From Cyanobacteria bacterium OH_PDB_230 (lineage in GTDB: Bacteria > Cyanobacteriota > Vampirovibrionia > Gastranaerophilales > Gastranaerophilaceae), in the NCBI GenBank assembly GCA_023421795.1, contig JAEZSO010000002.1, forward strand, positions 682,001 to 746,000: DNA of 64,000 nucleotides. Reading direction: 5' to 3'. A program made the position numbers and the translations under genes. Positions 45,736 to 54,580 of this stretch are shown here, one piece after another. The notes beneath the pieces are model-generated. The model did no database searches. It had not been told where the DNA came from and saw only the letters and a program-made list of their open reading frames with translations. Positions within the stretch are counted from its first letter, which is position 1, and each line of letters starts with the position of its first letter.

Positions 45736-47109
45736 TTATTTTGAACATATTATTTGTGCTACGTGTACGCCTGATGCTGAAGCTTGGAGCAATCCTCTTG
45801 TTACGCCGGCACCATCACCTATCGCGTATAGGTTTTTGACGCCTTCAGTTTCCAAGTCATTTGTCAATTTTACCCTTGCGCTGTAGAATTTAACTTCTAT
45901 ACCGTAAAGTAGCGTGTATCTGGAAGCTACGCCCGGAGCGATTTTATCCAATGCATAAAGCATTTCTATTATACTTAGCATCTGTCTGTAAGGAATAACC
46001 AAACTCAAGTCTCCAGGTGTTGCACAGGTTAAGGTTGGGGTTATTATGCTTGACTCTATCCTTTCAGGAGTTGATCTTCTGCCGTCTAATAAATCGCCGA
46101 ATCTTTGAACGAGTACTCCGCCGGATAACATGTTAGCTAGCCTTGCAACGTGTTGACCGTAAGCGATAGGTTCTTTAAAAGGTTCTGTAAATTTTTTGCT
46201 TACAAGAAGCGCAAAATTTGTATTTGGTGTTTTCTTGTTTGCATAACTGTGGCCGTTGACTGTAGAAATGCCGTTGTAATTTTCCATTACTACTTCGCCG
46301 CAAGGATTCATACAGAAGGTTCTCACTTCGTCGCCAAATGTTGGAGAGTAATAAACAAGTTTTGATTCATATAATTTGTCTGTAATATCCTGCATAACAG
46401 GTGCTGGAAGCTCGACTCTGACACCTATATCGACGGCATTACTCACCATACCTATTTTGTGAGTGGCAAATTCTTTTGTAAGCCAGTCAGCGCCTTCTCT
46501 TCCGGGAGCAACAACTATATTATCAGCAAATATTGTTTGTCCATCAGACGTTGTAAAGCCCTTCACTTGTTCGTTTTCAACGATAAGTTTGTCTGCACTT
46601 ATATTGTTTAGAATAGTTATTTTATCCATCAAGTAATCTTGCATATGTTTTAATACATCAAGACTTCTTTCTGTTCCCAAGTGTCTTACGGGTGAGTGTA
46701 CAAGTTTAAGTTCTGCAAGAACAGCAGCTCTTTCAATTTCTGCAAAAACAGATTTGTCCAAACCGAATATTTCATCGGTAGCTCCGTGCTCTAAATACAG
46801 ACTGTCAGAATATTGAAGAAGGTCTTCTACTTTTTTTCTTGGCATATAATCTACAAGGTTACCGCCGACATCAGGTGTTAATGTTAATTTGCCGTCAGAA
46901 AACGCGCCGGCTCCGCCCCATCCGCATAAAAGCCCGCATTTTTTGCAAGTCGGGCAGTTCGCATACCCTTCTCTTAACAAGCATTTTCTATTTTCTATTT
47001 TTTGTCCTTTTTCAACAAGAACAACTTTCCAGTCAGGTTTTAATTTTGTTATTTCAAGCGCAGCAAATATCCCAGCAGGACCAGCTCCTATAATCGCTAC
47101 ATTGTACAT
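45736..47109 (-). CDS. FAD-dependent oxidoreductase (COG2509-type)
   Basis: A 457-residue flavoprotein. The dinucleotide-binding GAGPAGIFAAL is at the N-terminus, and an FAD-contacting YAIGDGAGVTRGLLQA segment is at the C-terminus. The cysteine cluster CPTCKKCGLLCGWGGAGAFSDGK is characteristic of the COG2509 group. The start at 47109 is preferred because GGAG lies 5 bases before it; the in-frame ATG at 47121 has a poorer site. The substrate of this family is not well established, and the neighbours give no hint. Confidence 0.85.
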   Translation of the reverse strand: MYNVAIIGAGPAGIFAALEITKLKPDWKVVLVEKGQKIENRKCLLREGYANCPTCKKCGLLCGWGGAGAFSDGKLTLTPDVGGNLVDYMPRKKVEDLLQYSDSLYLEHGATDEIFGLDKSVFAEIERAAVLAELKLVHSPVRHLGTERSLDVLKHMQDYLMDKITILNNISADKLIVENEQVKGFTTSDGQTIFADNIVVAPGREGADWLTKEFATHKIGMVSNAVDIGVRVELPAPVMQDITDKLYESKLVYYSPTFGDEVRTFCMNPCGEVVMENYNGISTVNGHSYANKKTPNTNFALLVSKKFTEPFKEPIAYGQHVARLANMLSGGVLVQRFGDLLDGRRSTPERIESSIITPTLTCATPGDLSLVIPYRQMLSIIEMLYALDKIAPGVASRYTLLYGIEVKFYSARVKLTNDLETEGVKNLYAIGDGAGVTRGLLQASASGVHVAQIICSK

Positions 47110-47240
47110 TGTTTGCTCCATTCTCTTACTTAATTTCGGTTAAATGTTTCTTAATTTCTTTAAAAACACCATTGTTAATCATACTCTAAAAAATAAGAGT
47201 TTTAAATGTTACCGAAACAAATCTTAAACATAAAAAAGAA

Positions 47241-47669
47241 TTAATTATCAATTTTAAGTCTATAGCTTTCTTGATCATTATTTTTTAAGTAATTAGTAAA
47301 TTCTGTCTTTATTCTTTCAGCATTATCTTTTGATTTGGATTTTGGCAGTTCATATAGTTTTCGACAATATTTGTTTATCAGACCTACTTTATAATAAGTC
47401 ACCTTTATTCCTCCTATAGCTCTATATGAGCTACTGTATTGTTCGTGTCTAATTAGCACTGCCTGTTCGATCTCAGATAATCTTATTAAAGGAATCTGAA
47501 CTTCTTGTTTGGTTTTACTGTCTATTTCTATTTCGCTGCATAAGTCAGCGTTTTTAGAACAGCTGAATATTTTTTCTTTGTTATTAAATAAATTTGTAGG
47601 CGCATATGTCAACAGCACAAATATCCCGACTACAATAATTAAGGGTAACAATTTTTGTATTGCATTCAT
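47241..47669 (-). CDS. Small membrane-anchored protein of unknown function
   Basis: A 142-residue protein with an N-terminal membrane helix (LLPLIIVVGIFVLLTYAP, residues 7-24) that may be a signal anchor, and a polar domain after it. Two cysteines (FSCSKNADLCSE) just beyond the helix might form a disulfide. No domain is recognised. It starts 15 bases after the acsC stop and could be co-transcribed with the corrinoid protein genes, though no functional link is evident. Confidence 0.65.
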   Translation of the reverse strand: MNAIQKLLPLIIVVGIFVLLTYAPTNLFNNKEKIFSCSKNADLCSEIEIDSKTKQEVQIPLIRLSEIEQAVLIRHEQYSSSYRAIGGIKVTYYKVGLINKYCRKLYELPKSKSKDNAERIKTEFTNYLKNNDQESYRLKIDN

Positions 47670-47684
47670 AGAAAAAGTCCTTGT

Positions 47685-48974
47685 TTAATTAAATTGATTT
47701 ACAAAATCTTGTAATTGATAGGCTTCATTAGGACCTACAATGATTTCCCAATCTTCTATTGCTTCATCGAGCTCTTCTTTCATATGTGACAGCAAGCCCG
47801 GGATAATTATTCTTTTATTTTTTATTCTTCTTAAAGGCTCAGACTCTCTTATTATTTTTGCCGCCATTTCCGGTGTGAATTTGTCCGCTGACCAGGCTGT
47901 TAAGACACTCATCCCGTCTGAAGGAGTTATCACAACGTATGTAGGGAAACCTGATGATTCAACTTCGCTAAGAACAGCGAAATAAGTGAGCGCAAAGTTT
48001 GTGGTCATCATAACTATTGCATTTTCATCCGGTTCATTAATTTCATATACCTTAGATTCAACCTGTAAAGGTTTTTGAGGGTCTGTATAAATGTTTTGTC
48101 TCAGTGTAAATATTGTAGTTAATAGTGCTTCATTAAAGATGTCAAACACGATTATGTTTGAATACCTGCATAATAGCAACGAAGCTATGGCAGAGGCTTT
48201 TATCGGGTTAGTTTCGTTTATCCTTGTCATCACCGGATAAGTGAAGGGCTCTGATTTTTCTAAAATAGCTTTTCTTCTGATGTTTGTTAGGTTTTCTATA
48301 GATTTTTGGATTGGCTGGTTTTTGATTTCAAGCTCTAAAACAATATTTTTATACCCTTCATTTTGAAGCTTAGAACTTTTTTGTTCAATTTCTTCTATAG
48401 TTGAGCCGTAAACGCAAGCCAGAGTCTGGTTATCAGAATATATTTCAGACTTAACGATAGGATTGTATTGTTTCAATTCGTTGATTGCTTGTTGATCTTC
48501 GGTGTTGACGATTAATCCCAAACCATTTGCTGCAATTTTTTGGGCTGATTCAATCAAATTGCCGTCATCAACAAGATTTATAGCATTTATTTTGAATATT
48601 TCACCGATTCTTTCAATAGAATAGTTTTTAATTTTTTCCAGTTTTCGGTCAAAATCTTTGTCATTTGAAGTTAAAGTGATTGCTATAACCGTTTGATTTA
48701 CAAAAGTTTTTTCATGCCTGTACATAACAGTTTCGCCGCCAGTTTTAATGTTTGGGCCGAAAGTTATTTCGTGCTGCTGAATTTTTAAGGCTTCTTGTAA
48801 TATGTCTAACAATTCTTTGGGCGCATATTCGCATTTTGTAATATCGGTTTGTTTTTGGGCAACTTTCAATGCAAAAGCCATACAGGTAGGGAATCCGCAT
48901 TTTTTGCAGTTGGCTTCAGGAAGCTTTTTGGCTCCGGGTAAATGCTTGAATATCTGAAGACCGCTTAATTCCAT
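47685..48974 (-). CDS. acsC: Corrinoid iron-sulfur protein large subunit
   Basis: A 429-residue protein matching the large (gamma) subunit of the corrinoid iron-sulfur protein of the Wood-Ljungdahl pathway (AcsC/CdhE). That protein carries methyl groups from methyltetrahydrofolate to acetyl-CoA synthase. The N-terminal 4Fe-4S motif has C23, C26, C31 and C48 (NCKKCGFPTCMAFALK, then ITKCEYAP). A TIM barrel and a C-terminal corrinoid-binding-type domain (MMTTNFALTYFAVLSEVE, TPSDGMSVLTAWSADK) follow. Length is slightly below acetogen AcsC. It overlaps acsD by ten bases. Confidence 0.85.
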   Translation of the reverse strand: MELSGLQIFKHLPGAKKLPEANCKKCGFPTCMAFALKVAQKQTDITKCEYAPKELLDILQEALKIQQHEITFGPNIKTGGETVMYRHEKTFVNQTVIAITLTSNDKDFDRKLEKIKNYSIERIGEIFKINAINLVDDGNLIESAQKIAANGLGLIVNTEDQQAINELKQYNPIVKSEIYSDNQTLACVYGSTIEEIEQKSSKLQNEGYKNIVLELEIKNQPIQKSIENLTNIRRKAILEKSEPFTYPVMTRINETNPIKASAIASLLLCRYSNIIVFDIFNEALLTTIFTLRQNIYTDPQKPLQVESKVYEINEPDENAIVMMTTNFALTYFAVLSEVESSGFPTYVVITPSDGMSVLTAWSADKFTPEMAAKIIRESEPLRRIKNKRIIIPGLLSHMKEELDEAIEDWEIIVGPNEAYQLQDFVNQFN

Positions 48975-49870
48975 AACAGCTCCTTCAATGTTTTTATTGA
49001 TTCAGGATGAAACAGTACCACAACATTTGAGCCGGCTGAGATTATCGCTGATGCTGTTGCAACTTCCCACATAATCGATCTTTGGTTATATTCTCCCCAA
49101 TACTCGTCGAAGTTGGAGGATTTGGCTTCTTTTGCTTTAAATGTTTCAGCCCCTACGAAAGTAATGATTGGCATATTAAGCATCGTATCACCGTCAAATG
49201 CAGCCTGTCTTATTTTTTCTATTATGCTGTAGCCGTAATCTAAGCCATAGCCTAATGTGCCCATATCCGGATCGATTAATATTTTCTCAGGAGAAAGACC
49301 TGTATCTATTGATAAAATGTTTAATTCTTTCGCCAAGTTTATATCGATGGGAGATCTTAAAATTAATATGTGATTATTCCTGACTACAGGCGGGATGAGG
49401 TCTTCATAGTATGCTTCTTCGGCATAAGCGATTATGATTGGCGTAGTAATTCTTTCTGCCAATTCGGCCAAAAGCTTTTTGTCAATTGTTTTGTTGCCTG
49501 TGCCCTTTAATATTATTGGTTTATTTGAATTCAAGCATAAGTTTGGGAGTTCAGAAAATATCGTCTGTAGTTTTTTATCCAGTTCAAATTCATCTACGTC
49601 AAAACGAATGCAAATCATATCGCACTCTGACTCCTGAGCTTTGTTAAACAGCTCTGGGAATGTCAGATTTTTGTTTCCCCAATAATCTCTTAAAATTTGA
49701 GGATAATTTTTTTCTAAAAAGAAAGGTATTTCCAGAGCAAAAATCGGCTTTGTTTCGTTTGCGTTTTCGCTCATAAAACTGATTGAAGTATCGCCGCCTA
49801 TTTTAAGTCTGCCAATCTCTACTTCTCTCACTTTTGACTTTGTATCGTAATTTGATTTTTCGATTTCCAT
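48965..49870 (-). CDS. acsD: Corrinoid iron-sulfur protein small subunit
   Basis: A 301-residue protein matching the small (delta) subunit (AcsD/CdhD), which forms the heterodimer with AcsC. Typical segments are the N-terminal VREVEIGRLKIGGDTSISF, ILIDPDMGTLGYGLDYGYSI, MPIITFVGAETFKAKEAKS and RSIMWEVATASAIISAGSNV. Start ATG 49870 lies opposite the rlmH promoter region. The methyltransferase (acsE), acetyl-CoA synthase (acsB) and CO dehydrogenase (acsA) are not in this window. Confidence 0.87.
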   Translation of the reverse strand: MEIEKSNYDTKSKVREVEIGRLKIGGDTSISFMSENANETKPIFALEIPFFLEKNYPQILRDYWGNKNLTFPELFNKAQESECDMICIRFDVDEFELDKKLQTIFSELPNLCLNSNKPIILKGTGNKTIDKKLLAELAERITTPIIIAYAEEAYYEDLIPPVVRNNHILILRSPIDINLAKELNILSIDTGLSPEKILIDPDMGTLGYGLDYGYSIIEKIRQAAFDGDTMLNMPIITFVGAETFKAKEAKSSNFDEYWGEYNQRSIMWEVATASAIISAGSNVVVLFHPESIKTLKELLWN

Positions 49871-49937
49871 ATAATTATGGTATGAATAAAATATTTAAGT
49901 GTCAATTTTATAATATATTTTCTTGTATAATACTTGA

Positions 49938-50408
49938 ATGAATATAAAGATATTAGCAGTCGGAAAAATCAAGGAACAATTTTTTAAATCAGCGATAGCC
50001 GAATTTGAAAAACGTCTAAAACCTTATTGCTCTTTGTCTGTAGTGGAAGTTCAGGCAGAAAACATATATGATGAAAGTCTGGCTGAAAAATACAAAGAAA
50101 CAGAAGCGGAAAAGCTTCTTCAATATATAAAACAGGATTCTTTTCTTGTTACACTCGAAATCAAAGGCAAAAACCTATCTTCAGAAGAATTTGCAAAAAA
50201 AATAAAAGAAATATCAAGCTCAGGCATAAACGAAATAATTTTTGTAATAGGCGGTGCAAATGGTTTACATACAAAAATTTTAGAAAGATCCAATTTCAAA
50301 CTGAGTTTTTCTAAAATGACATTCACACATCAAATGATAAGGTTAATTCTGATAGAGCAGATTTACCGCGCTTACAAAATTAACCTTAACGAACCATATC
50401 ACAGGTAA
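49938..50408 (+). CDS. rlmH: 23S rRNA pseudouridine-1915 N3-methyltransferase RlmH
   Basis: A 156-residue SPOUT methyltransferase acting on the assembled ribosome. It has the family start MNIKILAVGKIKE, the knot motif IIFVIGGANGLHTKIL, and the C-terminal SKMTFTHQMIRLILIEQIYR ending in EPYHR. Length is normal. TATAAT at 49926-49931 lies only six bases before the ATG and there is no ribosome-binding site, so the mRNA may be leaderless. It is convergent with the LysM gene, with seven bases between. Confidence 0.95.
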   Translation: MNIKILAVGKIKEQFFKSAIAEFEKRLKPYCSLSVVEVQAENIYDESLAEKYKETEAEKLLQYIKQDSFLVTLEIKGKNLSSEEFAKKIKEISSSGINEIIFVIGGANGLHTKILERSNFKLSFSKMTFTHQMIRLILIEQIYRAYKINLNEPYHR

Positions 50409-50415
50409 TAATTAT

Positions 50416-51147
50416 TTAAAATATTCCTAGAAATTTTTTGTATATGGCAACTTTCGCTCCGACAGGTAGACTGGATTCTGAATAACCATCCATCACGTCC
50501 GCAGTCTGATAACCTTTTAGGGCGCTCTTGTTTTCTGAAAGTTTTTTATAGATGCCATCAGCAGAATCGCCTGATTGTACAGTGTAATAAATAGTGTCGC
50601 TAAGAAGACTTTTTGTGAAACCGTCAACCTCGTTCCCTTTTTTGTCGGTAAGAGGCTTACCCGGCAAGGTGCTCTCGTGCAATTTTACTGTAGTTCCTTT
50701 CGGGATTAAGTCATCATTGCTGGAGCCCTTTATATTCGGATTTAATTTGCTAAACTCAAACATAGGATCAATTCCTAACTGGTCTTTTAGTTGACCGTAC
50801 GTTAGTTTCCCATCACCGGTGTAATTATAATTGCCTGTTTTGAAGAGTCCAAAAAAAGTTTTTTCAGCTTTAATTTCCCCATCATCAAGCATTTTCTCCA
50901 GATTTTGCCATGGTTCTTTTTGTGTTTGTATTTCATCATCTTCTGTTTTTGTTTTCTGAAAGGAATCTTCAGGTCGATCTATGGCACTTTCTTTGACCAT
51001 CGGGATATTGATTGTTTGACCAGATTCAATACGATTAGGATCTTTTAGATTGGGATTGGCCTCTAAAAGTTCTTTTGTGCTCACCCCATATTTTGCAGCA
51101 ATCCCTGAAAGCGTCTCTCCACCTTGTATTTTGTAGGTATCAGTCAT
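50416..51147 (-). CDS. LysM-domain protein
   Basis: A 243-residue protein with an N-terminal LysM domain (residues 4-48: YKIQGGETLSGIAAKYGVST to SGQTINIP), which binds peptidoglycan or chitin-like polymers. Two further segments (about 115-160 and 180-240, with YTVQSGDSADGIYKKL) look like divergent LysM repeats. The linker is acidic. No signal peptide is present, so export by another route or a cytoplasmic role is possible. ATG 51147 is chosen because TTGGAG lies just upstream; the apparent upstream start is that TTG. Confidence 0.8.
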   Translation of the reverse strand: MTDTYKIQGGETLSGIAAKYGVSTKELLEANPNLKDPNRIESGQTINIPMVKESAIDRPEDSFQKTKTEDDEIQTQKEPWQNLEKMLDDGEIKAEKTFFGLFKTGNYNYTGDGKLTYGQLKDQLGIDPMFEFSKLNPNIKGSSNDDLIPKGTTVKLHESTLPGKPLTDKKGNEVDGFTKSLLSDTIYYTVQSGDSADGIYKKLSENKSALKGYQTADVMDGYSESSLPVGAKVAIYKKFLGIF

Positions 51148-51382
51148 TTTTTTATTCTCCAATAGTCTATTAGTCTCTTGGCTATATTTACGACTATCTG
51201 AAAAAATACTTTAATAAATGGCATTAAAATTTTTCGTTTTGTAAACTAATTGTTTAATTTTTTTTTTGTTTGCTATATGATTATGTAATATCAAACAAGT
51301 CAGAGCAATAGAATGTGGAAAGTATAAACATTCTATAGATTTGCCTTGAAAAGTGACAGTAATAATTTATATAGGTGACAAA

Positions 51383-51550
51383 ATGGGTATAAAAGGAAAA
51401 GTAGACAAAATGGTTGTATTAGCTTGCGAAGAGTGCAAAAGAAGAAATTATACAACTACAAAAAACAAAAAAGCTCACAAAGAAAGAATGGAAATAAAAA
51501 AATATTGCCCATTCTGTAATGCGCATTTACCGCACAAAGAAACTAAGTAG
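51383..51550 (+). CDS. rpmG: Ribosomal protein L33
   Basis: A 55-residue large-subunit protein. The zinc-ribbon form has all four cysteines (ACEECKRRN and [10 protein letters not shown]). ATG 51383 is preceded by AGGTGA; the in-frame GTG at 51353 would add an unlikely extension. It heads the cluster rpmG-tRNA(Trp)-secE-nusG-rplK-rplA, a common bacterial arrangement. Confidence 0.93.
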   Translation: MGIKGKVDKMVVLACEECKRRNYTTTKNKKAHKERMEIKKYCPFCNAHLPHKETK

Positions 51551-51560
51551 AATTATAAAA

Positions 51561-51633
51561 GCGTCCTTAGTTCAGTTGGTAGAACGTCGGTCTCCAAAAC
51601 CGAATGTCGAGGGTTCGAGTCCTTCAGGGCGCG
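51561..51633 (+). tRNA. trnW: tRNA-Trp (anticodon CCA)
   Basis: A 73-base cloverleaf. The acceptor stem pairs GCGTCCT (51561-51567) with AGGGCGC (51626-51632), with discriminator G 51633. The D-stem is GTTC/GAAC and the anticodon stem TCGGT/ACCGA. The anticodon CCA is at 51594-51596, and the TTCGAGT T-loop is present. CCA is not encoded at the 3' end. It lies between rpmG and secE, as in many bacteria. Confidence 0.97.
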
Positions 51634-51654
51634 TTTTAGAAAAAAGAGGATTTG

Positions 51655-51873
51655 ATGACTAGCAATAATAAGGATCAAGTGTCAGTTAAAGATACTTTGA
51701 AAAATTATTTTAAAGGTGTTAGAGCCGAATGGGGCAAAATAACATGGCCTGAAAAACAACAAGTTGTTGCTGAAACAATCTACGTGATAATAATCGTTTT
51801 TGTTTTTACTATGATGGTTTTATTACTCGATCTTTCATTTAAAGGTCTTTTTTCACTATTAAAGTTACATTAA
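51655..51873 (+). CDS. secE: Preprotein translocase subunit SecE
   Basis: A 72-residue subunit of the SecYEG channel in the single-helix form. The conserved amphipathic region YFKGVRAEWGKITWPEKQQV is followed by one membrane helix (ETIYVIIIVFVFTMMVLLL). ATG 51655 has AGAGGA just upstream. It is followed by nusG after 18 bases. Confidence 0.95.
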   Translation: MTSNNKDQVSVKDTLKNYFKGVRAEWGKITWPEKQQVVAETIYVIIIVFVFTMMVLLLDLSFKGLFSLLKLH

Positions 51874-51891
51874 ACTAGGCAGGATGTACTG

Positions 51892-52530
51892 ATGACAAAA
51901 GAAAAAAAAGAAGTTATACAAAAACAACCTACAGTTGAAATAGGAGTAGACGAAATGCTAGCTGCAAAAGAAGCTGAATTCAAAGCGGATAAGGAAGTCA
52001 AAGCTCCTAAGAAAAGATGGTATGTGGTTCATACATATTCAGGCCACGAAAACAAGGTAAAGGTTAACCTTGAAAAACGTATTGAATATATGAACATGGG
52101 TGAAAAAATCTTCAGAGTAGAAGTCCCTCAAAAAACCATCACCAAAATGAAAGACGGCAAGAAAACTGACAGAGATGAAAAAATATTCCCTGGATACGTC
52201 TTGGTAGAAATGATAATGGATGATGATAGCTGGTATGTTGTAAGACACACCGCAGGAGTCACCAAGTTCGTTGGTTCAAGCAAAAAACCTATACCGGCTA
52301 AAGACAGCGAAATTAAGAAAATATTACACAGAACTCAAACTCAGGTGGCTAAGGTTGAACTTGATGTTAAAGTCGGTGACAAAGTCAGAATCATTTCCGG
52401 CCCATTCTCAGACTTTATCGGGGATATCACTGAAGTTTATCCTGATAAATCTAAACTTAGAGCGACAGTTTCTATCTTCGGAAGAGAAACCCCTGTTGAA
52501 TTAGAGTACAAACAAATACAAAAAGTATAA
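51892..52530 (+). CDS. nusG: Transcription elongation factor NusG
   Basis: A 212-residue factor that binds RNA polymerase and affects pausing, termination and coupling to ribosomes. The NGN domain starts at KRWYVVHTYSGHENKVKVNLE and the C-terminal KOW domain has KVGDKVRIISGPFSDFIGDI. About 43 charged residues precede the NGN domain, an N-terminal extension compared with E. coli NusG. It lies 18 bases after secE. Confidence 0.96.
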   Translation: MTKEKKEVIQKQPTVEIGVDEMLAAKEAEFKADKEVKAPKKRWYVVHTYSGHENKVKVNLEKRIEYMNMGEKIFRVEVPQKTITKMKDGKKTDRDEKIFPGYVLVEMIMDDDSWYVVRHTAGVTKFVGSSKKPIPAKDSEIKKILHRTQTQVAKVELDVKVGDKVRIISGPFSDFIGDITEVYPDKSKLRATVSIFGRETPVELEYKQIQKV

Positions 52531-52542
52531 TACAGTTATATA

Positions 52543-52591
52543 AAATACGTGGAAGGACAAAATCCGCTATTACCACGAAAGGAGAAATAAA
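52543..52591 (+). promoter_or_regulatory. L1-binding-type mRNA site before rplK
   Basis: CGTGG (52548-52552) pairs with CCACG (52573-52577), and GGA/TCC form an inner stem across an asymmetric AA versus GCTATTA loop. The GTGG-A-GG ... CCG ... TACCAC pattern resembles the L1 site of 23S rRNA and known L1-regulated leaders. AAAGGAG, the rplK ribosome-binding site, follows at once, so L1 binding could block translation. A near-identical copy lies before rplA. Confidence 0.75.
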
Positions 52592-53017
52592 ATGGCAAAA
52601 AAAGTAGTAGGAAAAATTAAGCTTCAAATCAATGCTGGTAAAGCTAATCCATCACCACCAGTTGGTCCTGCTTTAGGTCAACACGGTGTTAACATAATGG
52701 AATTCTGCAAACAGTTCAATGCTAAGACAGAAGCTCAAGCAGGTTATATTATCCCTGTAGTTATTGATGTTTATGAAGACAGATCATTCTCATTTGTAAC
52801 AAAATCACCTCCAGCAGCTGTTCTTATCAAAAAAGCTATAAAAATTGAAAAAGGATCTGCTGTTCCTAACAAAACAAAAGTAGGACAAATTACAAGAGCA
52901 CAATTAGAAGAAATTGCAAAAACAAAAATGGAAGACTTAAATGCCACTACCATGGATGCTGCAGTTGAAATGATTAAAGGTTCATGTAAAGCAATGGGAG
53001 TTACTGTTGTAGACTAA
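52592..53017 (+). CDS. rplK: Ribosomal protein L11
   Basis: A 141-residue protein of the GTPase-associated centre. The N-terminal [20 protein letters not shown] and the C-terminal rRNA-binding part ([20 protein letters not shown]) are standard. Its methyltransferase gene prmA is also in this window. The AAAGGAG ribosome-binding site sits inside the L1-type leader. Confidence 0.97.
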   Translation: MAKKVVGKIKLQINAGKANPSPPVGPALGQHGVNIMEFCKQFNAKTEAQAGYIIPVVIDVYEDRSFSFVTKSPPAAVLIKKAIKIEKGSAVPNKTKVGQITRAQLEEIAKTKMEDLNATTMDAAVEMIKGSCKAMGVTVVD

Positions 53018-53057
53018 TCGTCTAGATAATGTAACCACAATGTAATAGATTACTTAC

Positions 53058-53105
53058 AAATACGTGGAAGGACAACGTCCGCTATTACCACGAAAGGAGA
53101 AATAA
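53058..53105 (+). promoter_or_regulatory. Second L1-binding-type mRNA site before rplA
   Basis: Nearly the same sequence as 52543-52591, one base shorter: CGTGG (53063-53067) with CCACG (53088-53092). The inner stem is better here because GGAC pairs fully with GTCC. It is followed by AAAGGAG and the rplA ATG. Confidence 0.78.
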
Positions 53106-53831
53106 ATGTCAAAATTAACTAAAAAACAACAGAAAATACAAGCACTAATGGAAGGTTTTGAACAACCATCAAGTGCTGTTGAAGCTTTAAAAATACTTAA
53201 AAAAGTGTCTAAAGAAGTTTCTAAATTCAATGAAACATTTGAATGTCATATGCGTTTAGGTATCGATGTTAAACACGCTGACCAACAAGTTAGAAGTACG
53301 GTTGTATTACCAGCCGGCCTTGGTAAAGATGTTAGAGTTTGCGTTATCGCTAAAGGTGTAAAAGCAAGCGAAGCAAAAGATGCCGGTGCTGAAGAAGCCG
53401 GTGCTGAAGAAGTTATCGAAAAAATCGAAAAAGGCTGGTTTGAATTCGATACTTTGATTGCGACTCCTGATTGTATGGGTATGCTTGGTAAATTGGGTCG
53501 TGTTTTAGGACCTAAAGGTTTAATGCCAAACCCAAAAACAGGTACAGTTACACTAGATGTTGCAAAAGCTGTTAAAGATGCTAAAGCAGGTAAAGTTGAA
53601 TTCAGAGCTGACAAGCAAGGTATGATTCACGTTCCTATCGGAAAAGCTGATTTTTCAGAAGAAGATCTTATGAGAAATTATGTTACTCTTGCAGATGCGG
53701 TTATCAGATCAAAACCATCAGCTGCAAAAGGGACTTACCTAAAATCAGTATTCTTGACAACAACAATGGGGCCAAGTGTTAAACTTGATTCTAAAAACGT
53801 TGCTACAGAAGTCAAGGAATTTGCTCTGTAG
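53106..53831 (+). CDS. rplA: Ribosomal protein L1
   Basis: A 241-residue protein of the L1 stalk that also represses its own operon in many bacteria. Conserved segments include [58 protein letters not shown] and [17 protein letters not shown]. Length is normal. A terminator follows directly, so rplJ and rplL are not part of this transcript. Confidence 0.97.
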   Translation: MSKLTKKQQKIQALMEGFEQPSSAVEALKILKKVSKEVSKFNETFECHMRLGIDVKHADQQVRSTVVLPAGLGKDVRVCVIAKGVKASEAKDAGAEEAGAEEVIEKIEKGWFEFDTLIATPDCMGMLGKLGRVLGPKGLMPNPKTGTVTLDVAKAVKDAKAGKVEFRADKQGMIHVPIGKADFSEEDLMRNYVTLADAVIRSKPSAAKGTYLKSVFLTTTMGPSVKLDSKNVATEVKEFAL

Positions 53832-53848
53832 GAAATAGGTTGATAAAA

Positions 53849-53883
53849 AGGGACGCCTAATCGAATTAAGCGTCTCTTTTTTT
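53849..53883 (+). terminator. Terminator after rplA
   Basis: An 8-bp stem with one G-T pair (AGGGACGC at 53849-53856 with GCGTCTCT at 53870-53877), plus an inner TAAT/ATTA pairing, is followed by a T run. Confidence 0.88.
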
Positions 53884-53908
53884 ATAAAATAATTAATTCT
53901 GGAAAACA

Positions 53909-54580
53909 GTGAAAATGAGAACTTTAGACGGTCATATAAAAATATTTTTTTTATCAAACTTGGTTAAGTTGGTCTTTAAAATGCAAATACCTCTTACTGT
54001 AATCAAGTCGATAAATTACCCCATAGAAAAACCTTGTATTTTTGCATTATGGCATGCTCATCAATGTGTTGTTTATGACAATAAAGACAGATCTAATTTG
54101 CATGTGTTAATAAGTCCCTCTAATGACGGGGAAATTATCGCTCAAGCAGTCCACTCTATTGGAATAAAGACTGTAAGAGGTTCAAAGGGAAGAAGAGGAA
54201 CAACAGCAAGTTTGCAATTATTAGAAAAATTAGAGTCTGGTAATTCAATTGCTATCACTGTAGATGGACCTAAAGGTCCAAAACAAAAGGTAAAAGACGG
54301 GATAATAAACATTGCAAAACTATCTCAGGTGCCTATCGTTCCTGTGTTATGGTTCTCCGATGCGCCGAATTTTCTTAAATTTGATACTTGGGATGAATTC
54401 AGAATCCCGATATTGCCTTGTAAGACAGTAGCTCTTTACGGCGATCCCATTTATGTCCCTTCAGATGCGGAAAAAAACACTATCGAAGATTACAGATTAT
54501 TGCTTGAAAATAAGATGAAAGATATGTATAAAGATTTGGAAACAAATTATAAACAATATTTAAAACAAAAGACCACTTAG
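53909..54580 (+). CDS. DUF374-family lipid acyltransferase
   Basis: A 223-residue protein of the DUF374 group of the lysophospholipid acyltransferase superfamily, probably acting on a lipid A or Kdo-lipid precursor at the inner membrane. The acyltransferase motif HAHQ is in IFALWHAHQCVVYD, then SNDGEIIAQAV, the RGSKGRRGT segment and ITVDGPKGPKQKVKDGI. GTG 53909 or ATG 53915 may be the start; a GGA lies close to the former. It sits between terminators as a single-gene unit. Confidence 0.85.
   Translation: MKMRTLDGHIKIFFLSNLVKLVFKMQIPLTVIKSINYPIEKPCIFALWHAHQCVVYDNKDRSNLHVLISPSNDGEIIAQAVHSIGIKTVRGSKGRRGTTASLQLLEKLESGNSIAITVDGPKGPKQKVKDGIINIAKLSQVPIVPVLWFSDAPNFLKFDTWDEFRIPILPCKTVALYGDPIYVPSDAEKNTIEDYRLLLENKMKDMYKDLETNYKQYLKQKTT

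Noticed and set aside
46839..47143. Two overlapping plus-strand ORFs
   Set aside because: They lie antisense to the conserved cysteine and FAD-binding region of the oxidoreductase and have no family resemblance.
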